Shown here: positions 1-5,528 of the stretch, piece by piece
Position numbering within the stretch: the stretch's first letter is position 1
Layout of the letters: each line of letters starts with the position of its first letter
Assembly: GCA_021775195.1 (NCBI GenBank)
Contig: JAJFIG010000562.1
Location: 1 to 5,954, forward strand
Reading direction: 5' to 3'
Origin: Rhodospirillales bacterium
GTDB taxonomy: Bacteria; Pseudomonadota; Alphaproteobacteria; Rhodospirillales; 2-02-FULL-58-16
DNA: 5,954 nt
Notes under the pieces: generated by a model
Database searches by the model: none
The model's input: the letters and a program-made list of their open reading frames with translations, nothing else
What the model was told of the DNA's origin: nothing
Program-made: the position numbers and the translations under genes

Positions 1-2
1 AC

Positions 3-1043
3 ACCCTGTTCGACGCCTGCGATGCCTCAGCCCGCGATCTGATCCGCCCCGAGTTCCTGAAGTCCCAGGTCGAGATCGGTACCCGGGTATGCCAGACCGT
101 GCAGCAGGCCCGCGATGATCTGGCTTGGCTGCGCCAATGCATCGTCGAGGCAACCAGCTCCAGCAACATTGCCCCCATCGCCGCCTCCACCCATCCCTTT
201 TCCGAATGGCAGGAGCAGCAGCACACCGACAAGGCCCGCTATCACATCCTGGCCCGCGATATGCAGGCCGTGGCCCGGCGCATGCTGATCTGCGGCATGC
301 ACGTCCACGTCGGCATCGAGGACGATGAATTGCGCATCGATCTGATGCGCCAGATCAGCTATTTCCTGCCCCATCTACTGGCGCTCAGCACCTCGTCGCC
401 GTTCTGGCGCGGCGAGAACACGGGCCTCAAGTCCTACCGGGTGACCGTGTTCAACGGCCTGCCTCGCACCGGCTTGCCGGAACAGTTCGACTCCTTTCAG
501 GAATACCAGCGTCACGTGGACATGCTGGTCCGGGCGGGCCTGATGGAGGACGCCACCATGATCTGGTGGGACGCGCGCCTGAGCGCCCGCTTCCCGACCC
601 TGGAAATGCGCATCACCGATGTCTGCACCCGTCTCGACGACGCCGTCGCCATCGCCGCCCTCTACGTCTGCATCCTGCGTTTCCTCTACCGCCTGCGGCG
701 CAACAACCAGCGCTGGCGCATCTACAACGACATGCTGGTCAACGAGAACCGCTGGCGCGCCCAGCGTTATGGCTTCGACGAGGGCCTTGTGGATTTCGGC
801 AGGGGCGAGTTAGTTCCCTGCGCCGACCTCATCGACGAACTGCTGGAGCTGATCAAGGAGGACGCGGAAGCCCTGGCCTGCGTCGCCGAGGTCAACCACT
901 GCCGCCGCATCCTTACTGAGGGCACCAGCGCCCACCGCCAGCAGGCCACCTACGCCAATGCCATCAAGGCCGGCGCCGACCGCCAGGAAGCCCTGAACGC
1001 GGTCGTCGATCAGTTGATCGAGGAAACGGTGCTGGGTCTCTGA
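3..1043 (+). CDS. carboxylate-amine ligase, YbdK/GCS2 family (5' truncated)
   Basis: The frame is open from the left edge, so the true start lies outside the window; 346 residues are visible. E. coli YbdK has 372 residues, so roughly 40 N-terminal residues are missing. The family is the glutamate-cysteine ligase type 2 (GCS2) fold, which forms an amide from a carboxylate and an amine using ATP; YbdK itself shows only weak gamma-glutamylcysteine ligase activity and its natural substrate is unsettled. Visible family signatures are EFLKSQVEIGT near the left edge (visible residues 18-28), the GMHVHVG substrate-pocket motif (visible residues 98-104), RFPTLEMRITD in the second half and ENRWRAQRYG after it. 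A GTG at 99 could be mistaken for a start, but conserved family sequence continues upstream of it. The gene converges on the response-regulator gene. The enzyme is expected to be cytosolic; the exact substrate cannot be read from sequence. Confidence 0.88.
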   Translation, partial: TLFDACDASARDLIRPEFLKSQVEIGTRVCQTVQQARDDLAWLRQCIVEATSSSNIAPIAASTHPFSEWQEQQHTDKARYHILARDMQAVARRMLICGMHVHVGIEDDELRIDLMRQISYFLPHLLALSTSSPFWRGENTGLKSYRVTVFNGLPRTGLPEQFDSFQEYQRHVDMLVRAGLMEDATMIWWDARLSARFPTLEMRITDVCTRLDDAVAIAALYVCILRFLYRLRRNNQRWRIYNDMLVNENRWRAQRYGFDEGLVDFGRGELVPCADLIDELLELIKEDAEALACVAEVNHCRRILTEGTSAHRQQATYANAIKAGADRQEALNAVVDQLIEETVLGL

Positions 1044-1076
1044 TCGTCGTCGGCGATCGACGTCAGTAGACGATCA
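1041..1076. terminator. inverted repeat between convergent genes, possible bidirectional terminator
   Basis: TGATCGTC (1041-1048) is perfectly complemented by GACGATCA (1069-1076), and a smaller hairpin CGTCG/CGACG (1048-1052, 1058-1062) lies between the arms. The repeat spans both stop codons of the convergent genes. There is no T-run on either strand, so this is not a classical intrinsic terminator; the role is inferred from position. Confidence 0.3.
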
Positions 1077-2127
1077 GGCAACGGTCGACGGCTTCCTCCA
1101 GGGACTGAAGGAGCGCCCGTCCCACCGAGCCGCCGTCGCCCATGACCTTTTCGCGCAGCACGGCGCGCATGGCATCGATGTGGGCCTTGACCACTTCGAC
1201 GGCGTTGTCGTCCTCGCGGCAACCCTCGCCGGTGCAGTCATAGAGCATCTTGCCGAAGGTCGTGATCAGCGAATACCCGAAGGTCCCCCCCTGGCCGCGC
1301 AGTTCGTGGGCCAGCAGGTTGATATCCTGGAAGTGTTTTGACCGGCTGCCCTCGCTCCCGAGGGCCTCGGCACAAAGGTTGGAAAGCTGCTTGAGGTAAT
1401 CCTGGGCCCATTCGGCGAAGTCCAGGGCATCCCGCTGAAGCTGGGCTTCCGCCTCCTCCAGCAGGTCCATGGGCAATTCCATCGGCCCGCTATCACCCCC
1501 GCCACCAACCTTTTCCTTGAGCGAATTGGGGAGGCGGAAATACCAGACGTCGGACGGCGTTTTCGGTTTCACCACCTTATCCGCCGAATAGACGATGACC
1601 ACGTCCTTTTCGTCCTTGACCCGGCGTTCCGTCTCCGGCGGGCCGATGTCCCGGCGCCGGCGGTCTGGACCGAAGTAGTCGTGGGTAACGACGAACTGGC
1701 GCGGGTACTCGACAATCTCGAGGATTTTGCGCGACATCGACTCGACGGAGAACGGTTTGGCCAGGAACTCGGTGACACCCAGGTCCCGGGAGGCAACGAC
1801 GTACTCCTTGTCGGCGGCCCCCGACAGCATGATGAAGGGGATCATCCGGTTCGGCGACTCCTTCGCCGTCCTTAGCCAGCGTAGCAACAGAAGCCCGTTC
1901 ATCGGCGACATCACAAGGTCGGAGACGACCAGGTCCGTCCCCGCTATGCCCGATTTCTTGCGGGTCAGGTGGGCGTCCTTGAAATAGTCTATGGCCTCGG
2001 CCCCGTTGGCCACCCCGGAGACCTGGGCGAAACCCAGTTGACGCAGCAGATTCTCGACAATCCTGCGGATGTAGGCGTTGTCCTCGATCACCAGGACGCT
2101 GAGTCGGTCGAAATTGCAGACAGCCAA
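1063..2127 (-). CDS. response regulator with receiver and C-terminal HPt-like domains
   Basis: A 354-residue cytosolic two-component signalling protein. Residues about 9-140 form a CheY-like receiver: acidic pair E15-D16, phospho-acceptor D70 in VVSDLVMSPMNG, S102 at the conserved Ser/Thr position in MLSGAA, and K124 in LAKPF. A linker with FGPDRRRR (152-159), of a kind common in alphaproteobacterial regulators, and YFRLPNSLKEKVG (196-208) follows. Residues about 220-340 are mostly helical and carry AHELRGQGGTFG (273-284), which resembles the HPt phospho-histidine motif, with H274 as the candidate site. No helix-turn-helix, GGDEF, EAL or kinase domain is seen, so output is probably phosphotransfer or protein interaction. 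TTG at 2127 is chosen because GGGGGGAG ends 5 nt before it; GTG at 2133 would overlap that Shine-Dalgarno. The frame stays open far upstream, antisense to cysC, but that extension has no family resemblance. The gene is divergent from gapR; no partner kinase is in the window. Confidence 0.87.
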   Translation of the reverse strand: MAVCNFDRLSVLVIEDNAYIRRIVENLLRQLGFAQVSGVANGAEAIDYFKDAHLTRKKSGIAGTDLVVSDLVMSPMNGLLLLRWLRTAKESPNRMIPFIMLSGAADKEYVVASRDLGVTEFLAKPFSVESMSRKILEIVEYPRQFVVTHDYFGPDRRRRDIGPPETERRVKDEKDVVIVYSADKVVKPKTPSDVWYFRLPNSLKEKVGGGGDSGPMELPMDLLEEAEAQLQRDALDFAEWAQDYLKQLSNLCAEALGSEGSRSKHFQDINLLAHELRGQGGTFGYSLITTFGKMLYDCTGEGCREDDNAVEVVKAHIDAMRAVLREKVMGDGGSVGRALLQSLEEAVDRCLIVY

Positions 2128-2132
2128 AGTCA

Positions 2133-2140
2133 CTCCCCCC
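2133..2140 (-). promoter_or_regulatory. ribosome binding site deciding the TTG start of the response regulator
   Basis: On the minus strand GGGGGGAG is followed by 5 nt and then TTG at 2127. The in-frame GTG (2133-2131) uses the last G of this motif as its own first base, so it could not be served by it. This favours the rare TTG start. Confidence 0.55.
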
Positions 2141-2156
2141 GCCGGAATCGTAACAT

Positions 2157-2185
2157 ATGGTATTGCTACCTTTCGAAAGGCGCAA
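2157..2185 (-). promoter_or_regulatory. candidate sigma70-type promoter of the response regulator
   Basis: On the minus strand TTGCGC (2185-2180) and TACCAT (2162-2157) are separated by exactly 17 nt, giving a predicted start near 2150 and a leader of about 23 nt. Both boxes are imperfect matches to TTGACA/TATAAT (3/6 and 4/6). The spacer contains a perfect palindrome, which strengthens the case for a regulated promoter. Read by eye only. Confidence 0.35.
2169..2180. promoter_or_regulatory. perfect palindrome CCTTTCGAAAGG, candidate operator
   Basis: The 12-bp sequence equals its own reverse complement. It sits 42 bp before the TTG of the response-regulator gene, inside the spacer of its candidate promoter, and in the region shared with the divergent gapR gene. 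This is a typical position for a repressor or autoregulatory site; no binding protein can be named. Confidence 0.35.
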
Positions 2186-2231
2186 CATTTAGATGAACAG
2201 AATTTCCACGACCCGGCGGCCGGGCTACCTC

Positions 2232-2258
2232 TTGCGGCCTGGACGGCACCCCGATTAT
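2232..2258 (+). promoter_or_regulatory. weak candidate promoter of the gapR-like gene
   Basis: TTGCGG (2232-2237) and GATTAT (2253-2258) are spaced 15 nt apart; the alternative -10 hexamer TTATGG (2255-2260) gives 17 nt. The matches to consensus are poor (3/6 and 4/6), but this AT-richer stretch is the best candidate on the plus strand ahead of the gene. Confidence 0.2.
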
Positions 2259-2261
2259 GGT

Positions 2262-2293
2262 CCCTCCGGAGGGCCCGCCCCGAAGACGGGTCC
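2262..2293 (+). promoter_or_regulatory. two mutually exclusive hairpins in the gapR leader
   Basis: CCCTCCGGAGGG (2262-2273) is a perfect 12-bp palindrome. Its last three bases are also the start of a second stem, GGGCCCG (2271-2277) with CGGGTCC (2287-2293), which pairs fully in RNA if one G-U is allowed, around a 9-nt loop. The second stem ends 11 nt before the Shine-Dalgarno GGGAGG. The two structures overlap and cannot form fully together. They may shape translation or transcription of gapR, or be chance in GC-rich DNA. Confidence 0.25.
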
Positions 2294-2316
2294 AGGATCA
2301 ACATGGGAGGCATGGA

Positions 2317-2559
2317 ATGGCAAATATCGAGGCCGTTGCGGCGGATCGCCTGCGAAGTTTTGTTGAGCGGATCGAGCGCCTGGAAGACGAAAAGGCGGCG
2401 CTGGCCGCCGACATCCGCGAGGTTTACTCGGAGGCCAAGGGCACCGGCTTCGACATCAAGATTCTGCGCCAGATCGTTCGTCTGCGGAAGATGGACCAGA
2501 GCGACCGCCGCGAGCAGGAGGAACTGCTCGAGCTCTACAAGGGCGCTCTCGGCCTTTAA
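2317..2559 (+). CDS. gapR: GapR-like nucleoid-associated protein (DUF2312 family)
   Basis: An 80-residue charged helical protein. The segment RLRSFVERIERLEDEKAAL (11-29) is the typical first coiled-coil helix of the family; IREVYSEAKGTGFD (33-46) and ILRQIVRLRKMDQSDRREQ (49-67) are equally close to Caulobacter GapR. In Caulobacter, GapR binds AT-rich, overtwisted DNA ahead of replication forks and transcription units and helps topoisomerases; it is essential or near-essential there. Lys/Arg residues along the helices (R51, R55, R57, K58, R64, R65) would face DNA. ATG at 2317 has the Shine-Dalgarno GGGAGG (2305-2310) 6 nt upstream. An in-frame ATG at 2257 would add 20 unrelated residues and has no such site. 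The protein is slightly shorter than the 89-residue Caulobacter form. It is divergent from the response regulator and overlaps cysC tail to tail. The family call is firm; the cellular role is by homology. Confidence 0.92.
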   Translation: MANIEAVAADRLRSFVERIERLEDEKAALAADIREVYSEAKGTGFDIKILRQIVRLRKMDQSDRREQEELLELYKGALGL

Positions 2560-3191
2560 CCGGGTAGCGCAACCTTTTCCGCCAGTTCCCCGGGAACGGC
2601 AAAGGCCCGCTCGACGTAGTCCAGCAGCATGTCGATGCTGTCGTCCACCGACAGAGCCCCGGTGTCGACCACCAGTTCCGGTGATTTGGGCTCTTCGTAG
2701 GGTGCCGAGATACCGGTGAATTCGGGAATTTCGCCAAGCCGCGCCTTCTTGTAGAGCCCCTTGGGGTCGCGACGCTCGCAGATATCCAGGTCGGCCTTCA
2801 CGAAGATCTCGTGAAACGAGTCCCCCGCCGCCCGCCGGGCGATCTCGCGGTCCTCCCGATAAGGGGAGATGAAGGCCGAAATGACGATCAGGCCGGCATC
2901 GGCGAAGAGCGCCGCCACCTCGCCGATGCGGCGGATGTTTTCCGCCCGGTCTTCGGGCGAGAACCCGAGATCGGTGCTGAGCCCGTGGCGGACGTTGTCG
3001 CCGTCGAGGACATAGGTCTGGAAACCCTTGGCGAAAAGCCGGTGTTCCATCTCGAAGGCCAAGGTCGTCTTGCCTGACGCCGACAGCCCGGTGAACCAAA
3101 TTACGCCCCCGCGATGGCCCTGGGCCTTCCACCGATCCTCCTTCGGAATCCGGTGCTCAACCGCGGTGATGTTGGTCGATTTGATACTCAT
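2556..3191 (-). CDS. cysC: adenylyl-sulfate kinase (APS kinase)
   Basis: A 211-residue cytosolic kinase that phosphorylates adenosine 5'-phosphosulfate (APS) at the 3' position with ATP, giving PAPS for assimilatory sulfate reduction or sulfotransferases. Visible motifs in order are the P-loop GLSASGKTT (35-43), LDGDNVRHGL (62-71) of the APS site, LGFSPEDRAENIRRIGEVA (75-93), FISPYREDR (107-115) with S109 at the family's phosphoserine position, the lid region GLYKKARLGEIPEFTGI and the closing APYEEP segment. Length is normal for a stand-alone CysC (about 200 residues), and no sulfurylase domain is fused. ATG at 3191 is preceded by AGGGAG with a rather long 10-nt spacer. Its stop overlaps that of gapR. 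No cysD, cysN or sulfotransferase gene lies in the window, so the fate of the PAPS is open. It lies downstream of the CphA pair on the same strand after 96 bp, so it may have its own promoter. Confidence 0.95.
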   Translation of the reverse strand: MSIKSTNITAVEHRIPKEDRWKAQGHRGGVIWFTGLSASGKTTLAFEMEHRLFAKGFQTYVLDGDNVRHGLSTDLGFSPEDRAENIRRIGEVAALFADAGLIVISAFISPYREDREIARRAAGDSFHEIFVKADLDICERRDPKGLYKKARLGEIPEFTGISAPYEEPKSPELVVDTGALSVDDSIDMLLDYVERAFAVPGELAEKVALPG

Positions 3192-3233
3192 CGGGAACTT
3201 GCTCCCTATAGGTGGGGGGTCACGGGGTAGGGC

Positions 3234-3262
3234 CTTTTACGATTCTTGCTGCGGCGCATCAA
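3234..3262 (-). promoter_or_regulatory. candidate promoter of cysC
   Basis: On the minus strand TTGATG (3262-3257) and TAAAAG (3239-3234) are 17 nt apart and each matches the sigma70 consensus at 4 of 6 positions. The predicted start, near 3227, leaves a leader of about 36 nt. It falls in the 96-bp gap after the CphA gene. That gap shows no convincing intrinsic terminator, so read-through from the CphA pair also remains possible. Confidence 0.35.
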
Positions 3263-3287
3263 GAGGGGATGTTCTCCGGGCCGCCGG

Positions 3288-5516
3288 TCAGCCTGCCCCG
3301 CCAGCCCCGAAATCCCGGGAATCCGGGCCTTTCAGGGCCGAAAGGATGTGCCGGAGGCGGCTGGCGTCGAGGCCCAGGCCATAGGCCATGGCAAGGGCGA
3401 ACATCAGCGGCCGCATGGGGTTTTCGATGGTTCCGCCGGCCGCCGCCGATTTTAGCCCGGCCTGCACCAGCGAAAACCGCTCGCCGTCGTCACACAGAGA
3501 AACCCGCTGTCCTTCCGATGTCTGCTCGAGAACCACCGCCCGGCCGCCGCCGTCCACGTGCGCCGCCATCGCCGGCTGCCCGGAATCCCGCGTCACGTAG
3601 CAGACGTGCCCGGCCCCGACACCCTCGGCTAGGCGCCGGCAGGCGCCGTCATCCCCGTCGAGCACCAGGGTCCCCCGGGTCACGCCGGTGAGAACTCCCA
3701 GTACCCGGGCCCGGTCCTCGGCCGAACCGATACCGTCGCCATCACCCGGGCCGGCATCCAGGTCAAGCACCGCCGCGACGTCGCAGGCATCGAAACCGAG
3801 CCCCCGTCTTAGCATCGCCTGTGGCGCCGTTTCCAGAACCGCGGCGTCGACGGCCGGGTCCCGCAGCACTAGGTGGGCGGCACCGGGACCCGTCATGGCG
3901 CCCTTGACGATGGCCTCGCCGCCGATGGCGATGCCGTTGCCGGTGGCCAATCCCACGACATGACCGGCGGCCTCCAGGATATAGGCCAGCAGGCGCGCGG
4001 CCGCCGAGGCCCCGGTGCCTCCGGCAATGGCGGCGATAGGGATACGGCTCGGTGAACCCGGCGGATAGATCGTATCCAGGATCGGTCCGGCAACGTCCGG
4101 GGTTTCCCCTTCCGCCACCCAATGGACCCTGAGCCCGGGCGACGGGTTCACCTCGCAAATGCCGCCGCCCACGTCGCTGTAGGAGCGGGTGATGTCGGGG
4201 GTCAGGAAATCGACCCCGGCCACCTGAAGCCCGATGGCGGCGGCGGCGAGGATCGCCACATCCCGGTTGTCGGGATGGACCCGCGAAGTCATTTCGACGG
4301 CGGTGCCGCCGGTGGCGATGTTGGCGGTGCCCCGCAGGTAGACCACTTCGTCCTTGGCTGGAATCGACGCGCGCGTATATCCCAACGCCGCCAGCCGCTC
4401 GTCGGCCTCGTCGTCGATCTCCAGGCGGACCAGCCATTTCAGGTATCCGGTGCCCCGCCGGGGGTCCCGGTTGATGTCCGCGACCAGTTCTTCAACGGTA
4501 CGCTTGCCGTCACCGACGACGTGTCCGGGAATGCGCTTGGACACCGCGACCAGCTTGCCGTCGACCACCAGCATGCGATGGTCGTCTCCAGCGACGAACC
4601 CTTCGATCAAGACCGCCGGGCAAAGGTCCCGGGCCAGGGCGAAGGCTTTGTCCACCTCCCCCGCCGACGCCACGCCGACGGAGACGCCGGCGCCCTTTGC
4701 CCCCGACAACGGCTTGACCACCACCGGATAGCCCACCTCGTCGGCCGCCTTCACTGCCTTCACCGCGCTGTCGGCGACTCGTTGCGCCGGCACCGGTAGG
4801 CCCAATTCGCCAAGAATGACATTAGTCATCGACTTGTTGTTGGATATCTGTGCCCCGGTGGCACCTATGGAATCGGTGACTGTCTCGTGAATGCGCTGCT
4901 GATGGCGACCATGGCCGAATTGGACGAAGCGCCGGCTGGGATCGATGCGGAACCAGGGAATGTCGCGCGCCTCGGCGGCCTCGATCAGGGCCAGGGCGCT
5001 CATGTCCAGGGCCTGATTGACCGCTGCCTCGACAAAGCGGTCGCGCTCCCGGTCGAAGTCGAAATTCGCCCCGACGATATCCCCGTCCCGCAGGTCCTCG
5101 GGCAGCAGCCACTGGATCAGGGCCAGGGCAAGCCCACCAGCCCGCAATCCGGCGAATGATTCCCTATAGGCGTAGACCACGTCATGGGCGTCGTGCGCGG
5201 CACCGGGACGGGTCCGGCAGAAGGAGACCTCGGCCCCGACCAGGTTCTGCAGCTCGATGGTGGCGTGGGCCAGGACGTCGGCGAGGGTGGCGCCCTTGCG
5301 TTCGCCAAGGCTGGCAACGAATCCGCCCGCCTTGCCGTCGTCACCAGGATGTTCGGCCAGTCCCGGCAGGCGTTTGATAAGGCCATCGACGAAGGGCGGT
5401 CCGAGACGCCGCGGCGACCATTCCCTGAGCGCGCTCAGATCGACGGAATAGTGGATGACCGGATGGCGGGCGAAGATGTTGGGCCCCTGGAATAGGGTCG
5501 TCGACAGGACCTTCAT
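3288..5516 (-). CDS. CphA-family (CphA2-like) peptide synthetase with degenerate Mur-ligase domain
   Basis: A 742-residue cytosolic protein with three CphA regions. Residues 1-160 are the N domain, opening MKVLSTTLFQGPNI. Residues about 180-485 are an ATP-grasp domain with QFGHGRHQQRI (199-209), VVVKPLSGAKGAGVS (265-279), HRMLVVDGKLVAV (313-325), GHVVGDG (331-337) and the metal-binding EVNPSPG (455-461), all apparently functional. From about 490 a Mur-ligase core follows, but its P-loop reads GGTGASAA (499-506) where CphA1 has GTNGKTTT. ETARGG-type and DHLG-type motifs are replaced by ETAPQA (562-567) and a Gly/Asp-rich stretch (585-598). CphA1 has about 870-900 residues; this protein ends near where the Mur lid would begin. 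CphA1 adds Asp with the ATP-grasp domain and Arg with the Mur domain; CphA2 polymerises beta-Asp-Arg with the ATP-grasp domain only. A CphA2-like role is inferred; another amide-forming product is possible. Its ATG overlaps the upstream paralogue's stop. Confidence 0.85.
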   Translation of the reverse strand: MKVLSTTLFQGPNIFARHPVIHYSVDLSALREWSPRRLGPPFVDGLIKRLPGLAEHPGDDGKAGGFVASLGERKGATLADVLAHATIELQNLVGAEVSFCRTRPGAAHDAHDVVYAYRESFAGLRAGGLALALIQWLLPEDLRDGDIVGANFDFDRERDRFVEAAVNQALDMSALALIEAAEARDIPWFRIDPSRRFVQFGHGRHQQRIHETVTDSIGATGAQISNNKSMTNVILGELGLPVPAQRVADSAVKAVKAADEVGYPVVVKPLSGAKGAGVSVGVASAGEVDKAFALARDLCPAVLIEGFVAGDDHRMLVVDGKLVAVSKRIPGHVVGDGKRTVEELVADINRDPRRGTGYLKWLVRLEIDDEADERLAALGYTRASIPAKDEVVYLRGTANIATGGTAVEMTSRVHPDNRDVAILAAAAIGLQVAGVDFLTPDITRSYSDVGGGICEVNPSPGLRVHWVAEGETPDVAGPILDTIYPPGSPSRIPIAAIAGGTGASAAARLLAYILEAAGHVVGLATGNGIAIGGEAIVKGAMTGPGAAHLVLRDPAVDAAVLETAPQAMLRRGLGFDACDVAAVLDLDAGPGDGDGIGSAEDRARVLGVLTGVTRGTLVLDGDDGACRRLAEGVGAGHVCYVTRDSGQPAMAAHVDGGGRAVVLEQTSEGQRVSLCDDGERFSLVQAGLKSAAAGGTIENPMRPLMFALAMAYGLGLDASRLRHILSALKGPDSRDFGAGGAG

Positions 5517-5528
5517 CGCCGCTCCTCC
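5513..5528 (-). promoter_or_regulatory. coupled ATGA stop/start with strong ribosome binding site
   Basis: On the minus strand GGAGGAG (5528-5522) precedes the ATG at 5516 by 5 nt, and the TGA of the upstream paralogue (5515-5513) overlaps that ATG in ATGA. This fixes the start of the complete CphA-like gene and indicates translational coupling. The frame is open for 108 more codons upstream, but that stretch is antiparallel coding noise from the upstream gene read in another frame. Confidence 0.85.

Noticed and set aside
2212..2224. Inverted repeat CCCGGC-G-GCCGGG
   Set aside because: A perfect 6-bp arm pair, but made only of G and C; such repeats are expected by chance in this composition, and no promoter element depends on it.
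2257..2316. Earlier in-frame ATG for the gapR-like gene
   Set aside because: The 20 added residues are Pro/Arg-rich and unlike the family, and no ribosome binding site precedes it, whereas 2317 has GGGAGG at 6 nt.
2128..3132. Upstream extension of the response-regulator frame to a 689-residue protein
   Set aside because: The extension is antisense to cysC and gapR, is rich in Arg, Gly and Pro, and has no family resemblance; a good Shine-Dalgarno and receiver homology place the start at 2127.
3212..3691. 159-codon plus-strand open frame across the end of the CphA-like gene
   Set aside because: Its Arg/Pro/Ala-rich composition is typical of an antisense shadow in GC-rich DNA; the minus strand holds clear family sequence.
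4122..4799. 225-codon plus-strand open frame within the CphA-like gene
   Set aside because: It lies wholly antisense to the conserved ATP-grasp region, resembles no known family and has no convincing ribosome binding site.
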